The notes beneath the pieces are model-generated. The model was not told the DNA's origin and searched no databases. It saw only the letters and a list, made by a program, of their open reading frames with translations. This document shows, piece after piece, positions 10,585 to 21,173 of a DNA stretch of 64,000 nucleotides. This stretch comes from Adiantum capillus-veneris (lineage: Eukaryota; Streptophyta; Polypodiopsida; Polypodiales; Pteridaceae): the NCBI GenBank assembly GCA_014529385.2, contig CM043947.1:115957587-116021586 (forward strand), given 5' to 3'. Both the position numbers and the translations under genes were made by a program. How positions within the stretch are numbered: the first letter of the stretch is position 1; the number at the start of each line of letters is the position of its first letter.

Positions 10585-12663
10585 CTAGAATAGTTTTCTG
10601 CCAGGAGTTTTCCTGTCCCTAGGGGTTGGTGCTTTTGCAGTGGGCTCTTTTGTCTTGGGAGATTTTCTTGTGGGCTCTTTGGCAGGAGGGCTTGAGGGCT
10701 GCTTCCTCTTTCTCTTATCATCCATCTCTTCACTTGCCTTTTCCTGCTCACCACTCTCTTCTTCCTCTTCACTTCCCTTTTCCTCTTCTAGTTTTGCTTT
10801 TCCCTTTGCCTTTTCTAGCTTTGCTTTCCCCTTCTCTTCAACATCATCATCTTTAAATACCTCTTGCAGTTGTCCATTTGCTTCAATCGTATACTTGATA
10901 ATCTTTGCTCTTGTCAACCATACATGGTTCTCACTATAGCACTCTCTGTTGATCTATACAAGGCAATAGAAAGCAAGTTTTAGGAACAATAAAATGAGAA
11001 AAAATACAGCCGGCAAATATGAAATATGCTATACTTCTATATTCTGATTGTCATTGCAGTATATGAAGTCCAAGAGGAGCTTGGCATTTGTCACTACCCT
11101 CCATCCACATGAATGGCTTTCAGGCTGGATTGGAACCTGCAACTCATTACATGTATTTATGGGAAAAAATATTTGAGGATAATCCATTGAAGTGAACAAA
11201 GCATAAAGAATTCCAACCTTCACAACTGAAAATTGGATTTCAGTCAGCATCTTTGGCATGGGTGGACAATTCTCCAGTGTCTCTATAAATCTTGTAGCAG
11301 CACTATCCAAAATTCTTTATTAAAAGTATGTGCTTGAGGTTCTGCTTGTGGTTTACAAAATGTGTTTGCTACTATACTTACAATTTTGCTTGACCATGTA
11401 CTCCAGCAAGAGAATTGACAAAGTAGCATTTTCTTTTCACAATATCAATTGCAATTAAACTCCAATGTGAGCTATAAAAACAAGCCTCAGTTAGCCTTCT
11501 AACATGAATTAGTAAATTCTCTTCACAAGGTGTAGGTAGGAAACTTACCTCTCATGATAAGGAATCAAGAAAATTTCACAGATTTCCAAGTCCACATGAA
11601 TCAACCACTTTGTGAGCTCTCTAATATTTGTCTCAGTCCTGAGAAAGTGGGAGATAGAAGGGTCTAAAAATTCCACCTTTTGTTGAAGGTCTGGCTCATA
11701 TGTATGCATCATTAACCTGGTACAAGATATTGTTATATAAAGAGTTCTTGCTATAAACAAAAATATAGAGGAAAACAAAAACAACCTGAGGCATGTGATA
11801 AGGAGTGGAGAATTGATCTCCTTGGTCCAGTCCTTGAGAATTTCCAAGGTCTCAGAGTCAAGTGAATTGTAATCCTCCCTAGGATCCTCCTCACTGAATA
11901 GAGCGACAACAAAACCAGTAGGATTGACACTCCTCAAGAGGGGCACTAGCTGAGGTTCCAACAGGTCAAGCTCCTTTCTCTCTGCAATTTCCTTGTCTTT
12001 CTTTGCTCTCTTTTTCCTTTCCTTTTCCTCTTCTTCAGTAATATCTACTACTCCTACTTCAGGCTCCTTGGCCTTCCTCCATGGAGGAATGTTGACAATA
12101 TTAAAGGCCTTAATATCATGCATAGGGACAGGCTCCAACATTCTTGAAAACCTGTATCTCAGCCTCCTGAGAGTGATCATGTCTTTGTCCATCAAAGTAA
12201 CCCTATGGGCATGAGATGCACAGATATAGGCATCTTGGGAAAGCTCAATCATAAAGTCCTCAGAAGCCTCCTGGATACATGCCAATGCAGTTCTAGTCCA
12301 CCTCATGTCAATCTTGTACTCCTCTGCAACTTGTCTGCATAGTCTTTGGAAGGGTAGTTTGGGAATTGCAAGATTGATGGCCTTTATGGCCTTCCTTATC
12401 TCTCTTAGACATTTGACCCCCTGCTTGAACTTTCTCTTTGTAAGGAGAGGCTTAAGCTGCAGTGGCTTGGAAGCTTTCCTCTGATGTGTAGTTTTTCTTT
12501 TGCTTGGTTGAGGGTCAGGTGTGCTTGCTTTAGGGTCCTTCCTCTAAGATGTGCTCTTCTTTGGTTTGGAAGTACCAGCTGAAGCTTTGCTAGGCTGAGC
12601 TTCTTCTTCATCTTTGGATAGAGGCTTATCAACCTTCCTTGCAGTCTTCTTGGTCCTTGCCAT
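10585..12663 (-). CDS. Gene B: histone H3 fused to Ulp1-like (C48) cysteine protease
   Basis: By eye there are six exons: 12663-11786, 11716-11549, 11471-11382, 11302-11218, 11136-11035 and 10953-10585, all with GT-AG introns of 69-81 bp and consistent phase (563 residues). Residues 1-10 read MARTKKTARK, the H3 tail start. Residues 80-172 are a full H3 fold with KLPFQRL, QEASE, the CASHAHRVT loop and MDKD; about half the fold residues match canonical H3. Loop 1 has H3 length, unlike centromeric H3. An acidic and Lys-rich linker follows. The protease part has H351 (SSHW), N368 (VNSL), Q411 and C417 (SHSCGW). The spacings 17, 43 and 6 equal yeast Ulp1 H514-D531-Q574-C580, but the acid is Asn. 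The tail (440-563) is K/E/P-rich. TAG at codon 40 (12544-12546) interrupts this copy. The role is inferred: nucleosome incorporation plus ubiquitin-like deconjugation. Confidence 0.88.
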
Positions 12664-13564
12664 CTTCAAAAGGGATAGGAATGATTGTTACACAGAGGCG
12701 GTGACACTCCGTACGCGATATTGCGAAGGGAGCACAGTCCTCTCACTTAAGAATATCGCGCACGGGGTGACGGGAGTCCCAAGCGGTGAAAACCTCTTAA
12801 ACCTCTTGAGACACATATTGTATGCATGGTGAAAATAGTGGCACACATTGCAGTACACATCGTAAACATGATTACATTAGTGGACATAGTGGAACACATT
12901 GCTTTGAAAATCCGTACGCGAAATGACAAAGGAGGCAAAGTCTTCTCACTTACGAATATCGCGCACAGGGTGACGGTCAAAGAGCTCGAAGTTTTGGGTT
13001 GTGGAAGTGCGAGAACCGGGTAAAACCTCCTTCAAAATGCGCTTAGTTTGGGCTCTGAGGAGGTTTATATAGGGTGCATGGTGCAAGTCTCTAGGTGCAT
13101 AAAAACTAGCCGTTGGACCAAACTTCGAGGCGGCAACCGATTTGCACACCCCCCGAGGCGGCGTTTTTGGCTATAAAAGGAACCTACCCAACCCGTTTTT
13201 TTGCTGATTGTCATTCACAAGGCTTCGAAATTAAGCCTCCAACCCTCTAAGCGACACACCGTGACACCCGTGCACGATTTTGGGAGACGTCGACCTCTTC
13301 CTAGCAATAGGAAATCGCGTACCAAAAGTCACTCCGTGCGCGTAGTTAGTGAGTGCCGAGTTTCTCTTAACCCCTCACAGTTCGCATAGCAAGTGAAAAA
13401 CTTAGCATGTCACAATTTTATGTAATTTTTTTTTGCTTGCGCTTAATTTTCTTGACAATCTTATGCTTTTAATTTGTTTGCAGACTTGATATAAAGAAGG
13501 GTGGTTAATGTCTTGATAGACTTCTCTTTTCTCTTTTTCAGCTAAGCATTTGTGGATTGTCATA
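12664..13564. promoter_or_regulatory. Shared divergent promoter and 5' untranslated region of genes B and C
   Basis: Two opposed TATA boxes lie about 100 bp apart: TATATAAA read on the minus strand near 13067-13076 for B, and TATAAAAGG near 13172-13180 for C. Between them CGAGGCGGC occurs twice (about 13126 and 13156). A 65-bp module is repeated at 12709-12773 and 12912-12976. Read toward B it carries GTGCGCGATATTC followed by GTAAGTGAG, a strong splice donor; in the other copy the donor GT is TT. A likely acceptor lies directly before ATG 12663. For C, an acceptor CTTTTTCAG ends at 13541, just before ATG 13565. So both genes probably have 5' untranslated introns. Confidence 0.6.
12709..12976 (-). 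repeat. Duplicated 65-bp leader/splice-donor module
   Basis: Copies at 12709-12773 and 12912-12976 share CCGTACGCG, CTCTCACTTA, GAATATCGCGCAC and GGGTGACGG in the same order and orientation. A looser relative with CCGTGCGCG and TTAGTGAG sits at about 13335-13360 in the C leader, in the opposite sense. This may be an alternative first exon. Confidence 0.8.
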
Positions 13565-15058
13565 ATGGATACAGAGGATATACAAGAGACCGCTGATGAC
13601 AGGCTGATGTCTTTTCTTTACAAAGTTAATGAACTTACAAGATTTCAAAGTGTCAAACAGATTTTTAATGTTGCCTTTGATCTTCAAGCACTTGTGGATG
13701 GCTTCTCTACACAAATTAGTGACTTGAAAGAGATATATACAGAATTGATCAGAGATCACAGGCTTGACAATCTTGTTCATTTTGTTGATATATGCAAAGC
13801 AGGTAGCTTGTCAAGGACAGGTATTGCAAAGAAGTGGTCAAGCCTTCATCCAGACTGGCAAAAGATCATAAAGCCTTGCAAATTTCATGGTAATATGCAT
13901 TGCCAGTTGGTAGATTATGACCTTGGACTTATCATTTTCTTCAGTGTACTCCCAACCCTAGAGGGCAAAGAGATTCCAAAGCAGATTTCCCAGGCTGAGG
14001 AGGACCAGGAGAAAGAGGAGATAGAGATGGAGTTCCATGAAGAGGAAGAGAAGCTACAAAGCTCTGAGATGCTGGACATTGCAAAATTTAAAGCAGAAAA
14101 CATCACTAAAGTGGAGAATGTTGACATTGAGGATGAAGATGTCGATCCTTTGCATTGCACAGCAACATTTCCCACATACAAAGTTAACAAAAAGGAATAT
14201 GTTTTGCTAAATGACATTCAACATCTTTTTGATCTAAGGGAAGATTATGCTTTGGCAGTTTTGGCTGAGTGGGGATCTAATGACATAGGATTTATTGATT
14301 ACTCACCTTGCCCCTTAGCAGTCTTGGACACAGAGGCAGAAAATTTTATTGACAGCTCAAGTGTTGGAAAGCATGTGCAGGACATTGTTCTGAGATATGA
14401 GCAACAGGGTGTACCTTCTGAAGAGGAGTTCAATGAGATCCAGAAAAGGCTTAAAATAGAGCATATGGGAGAGGAAAAGACCAGAGATTATGAAGTAAGG
14501 CCAACTAGATCCATTGATATATGGGAACCTGCCTTGTTTGAGGAGGATGAGTCTCCTAAGGTATGTTAATGACCATTTTGCCCTGTCTTATTAATGTGCT
14601 GAACAATTAACCAAGACATATTTTTGCAGATTGAAATACTGGACATAGACAAATTCCTTGGCAGGGGGAAGGGTTCCAGACTCTTAAATTTAGGAAGGAA
14701 CCAGAGCTTGGGACACTTTATTGGGAAGCTCAACAAAGAGACTGTCATTATATTCCATAACAAGTTTACAAGAGAACCATTGCTGCCAATGCTTGCAATT
14801 AAAGCACTTGCAAAGGTTGTTGGTTCATATCAGCTTCCTCCAGGGTTAGAGAAGTTAATATTGGTGGAAAAGGAGGAAGCCATCAGAATTTTTGGATTCT
14901 TCCCTGGCGTTACTGGTTCTAGAGCTGGTTATTTTGCAACAATGGCATCCTATGTGCTTGCCCACTCTGGGGACCTCAAGAGACAAATGATAGGCTACAA
15001 TAAGCAGAAGTTTCTGAAGTTTAGGGGTGAAGTTGATGTACCTTCATCAAAAGACTGA
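13565..15058 (+). CDS. Gene C: unrecognised acidic protein
   Basis: Two exons, 13565-14560 and 14630-15058, are joined by a 69-bp intron (GTATGT ... TTTTTGCAG) in phase 0 and give 474 residues. ATG 13565 is the first Met after the leader acceptor. I recognise no domain. The first 130 residues look helical and contain a short SRTGIAKKW segment. A strongly acidic tract of about 45 residues (near 145-190, EEDQEKEE.. and EEEEKL) is followed by a compact region with VLLNDIQHLF and WGSNDIGFIDYSPCP. Exon 2 is rich in Leu/Ile with FLGRGKGSRLLNLG. There are no breaks, so this is the only clean gene in the element. It diverges from the H3-protease gene and shares its promoter; by position and acidity a histone-chaperone-like or DNA-handling role is possible but unsupported. 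Confidence 0.75.
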
Positions 15059-15064
15059 CTTTGC

Positions 15065-17704
15065 TCAAACCTGTACTTTGGCCCACTTTCTACCTTGTCT
15101 CTCTCTTGTAGCTAGCCATTGTAAGAATTTTTCATTTGCAGATGAACTATTATATGAATTTTGTCTTTTCTGCTTGTTCCTGTGTAAGGCATTTGCTAAA
15201 TCTGAGTTCAATAGTGCTTTCTTTGTCATTTTTGATCTGGTTCTATGCCATATTTGTCTATAGAACCATTGGAAAACCTCAAGCAAGCTGTTTGCCTTCA
15301 CTGCACCTCCTCCATGTCTTGTATGCTTGAAAAACTTGGTTCTTGCTTGATAATGGGATTTCTCCATGCCTTGTGTAGACCATATGGACAGGGAGCCCCA
15401 TCTCTTTACAAACCAGGGAGTGTGATTGTAAATTATATGCTGGCAAAGTAAAAGTGTGTCAATAATTAGTAAGTATGAGATTAATCATATGCTTCCAAAC
15501 TAAAAGTATGTACATATTAAAAAGGAATAAAAAACTTACCATGTAATGTGTGAATTCCTGATCCCAAGCATCTTTCATTGCACTTCTGAAGTTATTGAGC
15601 ACTTTCTTGAAATTTGGCAGATCATTTTTGCCCCAGGAAAATACTTTGTCTAGTGATTCCCATACCTCTGCCTTTTTGTTTCTTGATGTACCTTCAAGAC
15701 CATGATCTTTGATGGAATTGTGGAGAGCTTTCCACTGGTTATACTTCACATTGGATGAACCCTTCTTGGCATTTACCTTTCCTAGTTTGCCATGAAACCC
15801 TAGGAAAGCTCTGGCCTTCACACCACCAACAGATACCTTTCTAGGCACATTGTTTCCATTTGAAGACCTCTTCAGGTCTGTTTCAATCTTAACCTTACCA
15901 CTGTGAAGGCCAATTTCTGATAAAACCCTTTCAATACATTTGATTGCAGCATCTCTAGCTGCTTTTGGCTGTAACTTCCAGGCAAACCCCACATACAGAT
16001 GTACAATTTTCTCCACAATTCTGCAAAGAGCATGCAGAGTGCATATGTGGACATTAGCAAGTGGAATATTTAAAACTACTTTGAAGTTTGGATCTTGAGT
16101 ATGCCTATTGGGTGCTTTGTTCCAATTTGCAGGATTACATTCTTTTGCTGATGCCATACAATACAGATAAGGGCTCTTTGCCATAGCTCCTTTGGAGACA
16201 TTGTACATACATTTAAGGGTTTTAAGGTCTCCTCCCATGTGCCATTCCACCTTGTAACTTCCAAACCCTTCAACTTCAAGATCTTCCCCTAATTCTTGTG
16301 CATTAATGACTTCGGGTATTGTTGTTTGATGGAAAACCCAATCCAGAACATCAAAGTCTTCACTCTCTACTTCAAAAGCACCTAGCCACCAGACATTCCT
16401 CTCAATTTTTCTGTTCTTAACAATCTCACATTCATCAAGCTTTATCACAAAACTGACAACACCATTTGCTTCTGTATGCTCCTGCTCATAGAATCTGATC
16501 ATTTCCTTCTGAAGTGTCTTCAAGTCAAGGAAAATATTATTGAACTCGTCAAATTGAAGATCCCTCTTTTACCATGATAGGTACCATGAATGTGGTGAGG
16601 CTCACCCAACATCTCCATTATCCTCTCATTGATCTTTTTCCTTGCCTGCTGCACAATGGATGGATTTGGAAGCAAAGAGGACCTGACCTTACATTGCTTT
16701 AACCTTGACTTCATATTTCTGAACAGCTTGCTATAACCATCTCTGCTAATGCCTACCTTATCCATAGTATATTGCACATCCTCCTTGTCCAAGCAAGAGC
16801 TCTGCAAAAATCCCTCAATGCACTGCTCCTTTGCCTTTTTAAACTTCTTCTCTGTGAAAATCTTTTTGGCAACCTTGAGAGGTAAAACATCACAATAATG
16901 TTTAGCTGCCATTTCCATGTTTGATGCAGAGTTTGGTTGTAGCAAAGTCCTAAATCAAAAGGTACAAAATTAACTGATTATTCTCCAAATGACACCAACA
17001 AAATAAACAAACTAAATTAAAGTTAACTGAATATTAATCATCTAATAAATAACAATAGCATAATAACAATAACATAAGCATAATAATGTGGAGCAGAATC
17101 ATAATACAACTTAACAAAAAGATTAACAACCTAAAATAAGCATAAGCAGAATCATATAAAATAAGCATAAGCAGAATCATATAAAATAACAATACCTTGC
17201 TGCTCTGATTCTCCTGTTGCAACCTCCTCCACCACGTCTCAAGGCTTCAATGTTCTTTAACTTCTTTTCTCTTTGTCTGTTTCCTAACATTGTATTCTTG
17301 CTTCTAGCTTGTTTGAGCTGAGTTTGTAGCTTTTCGTTGCTCTCTTTACATTCCTCAAGTTGTTGTTTAAGAGTATTTATCATTTGTTTGGTCAAATGAT
17401 CTTCTAACTTAAGAATATCTCTCTTTGCCGCAAGACTCTGTGTATAACCCAGCAACCCTCTTTGACCATCACCCACAAATTTTATCAAAGATGAACAATT
17501 TGAGAATGGGGGAGCGCTCTTTGTCATTGGGTCCACTGGATACAATCTTCCATCAGTCTAGAGATCAATGTGATTTTTTTGATCTTGCCGCATTGCTTCA
17601 AATATGGACGAGGACACCTCTGCACATTTGTTTCTCTTGCGCACTGGACAATATTCTTCATTTAGCTCAATGTGTAGATGGTATAAGCTTCTTCTCTTCC
17701 TCAT
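15065..17704 (-). pseudogene. Gene D: RAG1/Transib-like DDE transposase, broken by one TAG and one frameshift
   Basis: Three exons: 17704-17196, 16949-15540 and 15439-15065. They keep phase if one base is missing in the GGG run at 16562-16564, giving about 764 residues. TGG TAA precedes ATG 17704. The N-terminus is Lys/Arg-rich, followed by a coiled coil (about 95-150). The catalytic core has D342 (FVIKLDECEI), D411 (HMGGDLKTL, followed by KGA and a Cys 23 residues later), a LHALC segment, a His pair H641/H646 (HIIYNH), and E666 (STQGMEKSH). The His residues lie 25 and 20 before the Glu, exactly as RAG1 H937/H942 lie before E962; D411 to E666 is 255 against 254 in RAG1. TAG at codon 49 (17558-17560) breaks it. 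Stop codons of C and D are only about six bases apart. Presumably it cuts at the CATTAGGGG ends. Confidence 0.72.
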
Positions 17705-18000
17705 GGAAGTCTGTTACCAGTATTTGTCAGAGATAGTACTATAGGAAAAAGCTGTGCAGATACGAGGAAGAAGACGACACAGAAAAGGTTTGTTTCAGCT
17801 TTTGGAAATTTTGAATTTTGGGCCAGAACTGACGTTTTCGTTAGTTTTGGAGGGAGTATTTTTTAGAATACGAAAGATCCTAGAAAGATTTGACAATGAC
17901 ATGTTTCGATGGAGGTAAAAAGGACGCAAACTCACCTTTTTACAAACATTTCACTATTTTTTAAATAAAGTATATATTCTCTCTCTACATATTCTTACAG

Positions 18001-18032
18001 GGCACAAAAGTGACCTCAAAATTCCCCTAATG
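18001..18032 (-). repeat. Right 32-bp terminal inverted repeat of the four-gene element
   Basis: Read on the minus strand it begins CATTAGGGGAATTTTGAGGT and pairs with 8471-8502 with a single mismatch. TCTCTCTCTAC lies just inside, at 17971-17990. Confidence 0.9.
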
Positions 18033-18252
18033 ATAGCTTGAAACCTGCAAACCCTTTCTTGCAAACAAACAAAAAAAGGAGTCAATGAGCACAAAACCTG
18101 TTCTGTAGAAAAATACACCAGCATTTTGCAACAAAAACCAGCATTTTACATCAAAAACTAGCCAATAGCATCCCACCTGCAAAAGCTTTCCTGCAAACAA
18201 ACAAAAAAGGGAGTCAATGAGCACAAAAACCAGCCATGTATGCAAAAAATAC
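18033..18252. repeat. 133-bp imperfect tandem duplication downstream of the piggyBac-type transposase
   Basis: CTGCAAA...TTTCYTGCAAACAAAC and GAGTCAATGAGCACAAAA occur near 18044 and 18177 in the same order. Short CAGCATTTTGCAACAAAAACC-like units lie between. This is the 3' flank of the transposase gene, with no separate gene. Confidence 0.7.
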
Positions 18253-20743
18253 CTACACATAAAGAGAGAGTGATACAGAGAAGTTACGTAAGGGTGGATG
18301 ACGTCGTCTAGAGACTCTTGAGCGCCCATCATAAAGAAATTCAATAACAACCCTTGCATGGAATTCCTTGAAGCAAGGGTTAGCACACATAACCTTTTGA
18401 CACTTACCACACCCCCAAATGGTGCGTGATGGCTTTGAGCTATCAACCTCCTTATGCTCCGAAAGAAGCTTCTTTCGCTTAGCTGAACAAACGACACAGT
18501 ACTTGCTGGCTACATCATGCAAACGGATAGTAAAGTGACCATTGTATGCATCCTCAACGACTGGCCTCTTGCATACATAAGGCCGAAATGCATTGTCCAC
18601 CAACTGCTCATGCATATGGAGCATAAAGTCAAATCTACACACATCCTTTTTGCCATACATTTCCTTCCATATAATCCAGCAATTTGTAAAAACAGAATCC
18701 ATGAGACCCCAAAAACTTGCATGCCACCACTTAAAACCGTGCATTGTACTTTGCAAGCTATAGCCACTACCAAGAACAATGCTATCAAAGACATAAAAAC
18801 CAGCCTTGCATGCATTATATTTCACGGCAAGTGCCGGACATGAGAAAGGCAATCTCTTATCACCAACCAAGCGCAACACCTCCCCTTTTTGCATACCATA
18901 GCAATTAGAAGCAAAAAGAATCTCTTTTTTGTCCATCCAAGAACAAGCAACAAGACCTTGCTTCTTACAATAAGCAAACCGACAAGCACCCCGTGCTCTC
19001 TTACCCAAATGCAACATTTGGGTGGCGGGAAAGTGCTTCCTGTTACATACATAAGTGCCGGTGCCACCTTGACCTTCACTTCTTAGGTGCTCCAAAAGCT
19101 TCACAGATGTGAAGTACCTATCAAAGAATACATGGTGCCCTTTTCTTGGCAATGTCTTCACCAAATTTGCAACAACATAAAAAGACAATTCAGTACATGG
19201 CATCTTGTCATAAATTTGAAATGCAAAATTATACCCCGTGGCGGAGTCACATAGATTCCAAACCTGGATACCAAATTTATGAGGCTTTTTGGGATTGTAA
19301 ACTCTGCATGGATTCAATTTACACTTAGAAGGAATTATGCGTTCATCCACAGTCACACATTGACCTAAATTATAATGCTTTTGAAAAGTGTAATTCAACC
19401 TCTCCTCTAGCTCAAGCAATTGCCATAACCTGTGCTCTCTAGTTCCCCGAGGTGGTCTTTGTGCATTGTCCCGTAAATGCAAAAACCTTTTGATTTTCTG
19501 GAATGTAGTTTGACTCATCTTTTCACCAAAATTAGGAAATAGAAGGGAGCCTCTTACCTCATCTTTCCAATAATGTTGCTTTGACGGCATGTAGTGTAGT
19601 GCCATGCCCAAAACTACACCCATGAAGGGTAGGAAAGAATGCCGATCTATTGGAGCCCATCTTCGCATGGAGTCATGCAACCGGCCACACCTTTGCCTCT
19701 CTTTCTCGGCATATGCATTAGTCTCACTAATAACATGATCAACAAGGTCAAGTGGAAAGAGCATAAAAAACAAATGAAACTCACAAAATTCAGGTGGCAT
19801 ATGTCCCAAGTCTCGTCCCTTGACACCATTGAAAGGTGGAAGAGCCCGAAATGTATCATGTGGCTCTTGCTCTAATTCATCACCACTCTTCCACTGTGGA
19901 GGAATCACATCAACAAAATGTGCATCTCCATCAGGAGAGTCATCAAGTATAGGACCCTCGGCTTCCAATATTTCATTGTCACCACATTCAACCCCCTCAC
20001 CTTCTGATGCATGCTCATCATCACTTTCATCATCATTAGCAACATCAAATGGGCTGCTTGAAGGGCCAGGTCTGCCCCCTGCATGAGAAGGCTTATATTT
20101 TCTAGGTCGGCTACCACATGCAGATTTACTATATTCGGGTGATACATTTTCAGGTGTGCCATTTGCTGGCATGCATGATGCTTTTGGTCTACCCCGCTTA
20201 CGTGATTTAGGTGGTCTTCTAGGACGCCTACCAAGTGGGGTTGGGTCAAGTGGAGTCTCTTCAACCTCTTCTTCAACATGGGTTATGTTCTCTTCCCCCC
20301 CCAACAAGCGGGGCATCAAAATCATTTGCAACCCCCAAATTACGTTTTGATAGCATAGGTGCATGAATTGATTCACCAATTCCAAATGAAGGTGGAGGTG
20401 TAGATTCTTGTCTTACCTCACAGTTTCTTTGAGGAGAATGCACCCGTTGAGAGCTCCGCACAACAAATTCTGCAACATCATCCCATGAAACTGAATAAAC
20501 CTTTGAATCCCCCTCAAATCGGCAAGAGAACTTCTACTTTTTAACTGAGTATTTTTGCAGGACACCAAAAAAGAAGACCTCTGTATGCTTTTCTCCAAAT
20601 TCTTGCTCAGCCCATGATGCCCCAAACCAAACTGCCAGGACCTGCAAGAGTGCACCTTCTTGGGCTTGAAAAAACTGTGGGTAGCGTCCAGCGTGTCTGC
20701 AACCAACTTCCCCTGCAGCATAACGCCTCTGATTTGACGCCAT
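18253..20743 (-). pseudogene. piggyBac-type transposase (DDD), N-terminus interrupted
   Basis: The uninterrupted part, 20385-18253, covers about 700 residues. It holds an acidic region with an AT-hook-like KRGRPK, then the DDE_Tnp_1_7-type core with Asp motifs VTVDER, FFDRYF and FYVFD, and a C-terminal Cys/His cluster (YCVVC, CGKCQKVMC), which is the piggyBac order. The frame continues upstream to ATG 20743 with an N-terminal region (VFFFG, FSCRFEGDSKVYSVSWDD) that could be a small Tudor/PWWP-like barrel. To join them, one base must be removed from the G8 run at 20295-20302 and a TAG at 20534-20536 (codon 70) read through; total would be 829 residues. It lies inside matching TTAA-bounded ends. 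The core could still be functional in trans. Confidence 0.85.
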
Positions 20744-21173
20744 CTACGTTGCAAAATTTGGCAGCTCCAAGAGGGGAAAAATATTTTTTTGCCAGACCCC
20801 GCTCAAGGGCTCACTCAATTTTGGGTTTTGGGGCTTTCACCCTCAACCCTTGGATCCCCTCTTCAACCTACGGTCAAGATCCGCCCCCAATTTAGAGCCT
20901 AGGCACGCGCATGGAAGCATTTTCCTTGCACGACATGCCATGGACAATTGGCCAATTGTCATAAAATCCATCAATTGAATTATTCATTGAGTTAATTACC
21001 CAACCTTGCTAGCATGCAACCGGTTTGAAATTAATTTCCAAGTTTTTTTCAAGTCTTTTGAGAAATTTGAGGATTGGTCCCATGTACTAGTCCTATTTAT
21101 ATTTTTAGAATTAATTCGGGCAAAATTGCGAGTTAACAGGACATAGAAGTGTCCTAGGACATAAATCTGTCCT

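Larger units (their letters stand above)
8471..18032. mobile_element. Novel four-gene DNA transposon with histone H3, Ulp1-like, BAH-like and RAG1/Transib-like genes
   Basis: 32-bp inverted ends, identical except one base, begin CATTAGGGGAATTTTGAGGT at 8471 and end at 18032. Both ends continue inward with a GTAGAGAGAGA tract. Between them lie four multi-exon genes in the order A> <B C> <D (8852-10232, 10585-12663, 13565-15058, 15065-17704), with convergent pairs at each side and one divergent promoter in the middle. Gene D is transposase-like. The element sits inside the piggyBac-type element. I could not define a convincing target duplication: the flanks read AGCCA on the left and ATAGC on the right. 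Every gene except C shows at least one disabling change, so this copy is probably a recent pseudogene set. Confidence 0.85.

Noticed and set aside
12524-12560. A tiny intron in gene B that would remove the TAG at codon 40
   Set aside because: A GT...AG pair of about 33 nt exists here, but it is far below plausible plant intron length; the other introns are 69-81 nt.
11545-12663. Centromeric H3 (CENH3) as identity of the histone part
   Set aside because: Loop 1 has canonical H3 length, and the tail starts like ordinary H3 (ARTK).
16563-16605. A 42-nt intron in gene D that would restore frame
   Set aside because: The GT-AG pair fits the phase but is too short, and the protein reads naturally if one G is missing instead.
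15065-17704. KDZ or hAT classification of gene D
   Set aside because: I do not see the typical motifs of those families; the His pair and Glu spacing match RAG1. A profile search would settle it.
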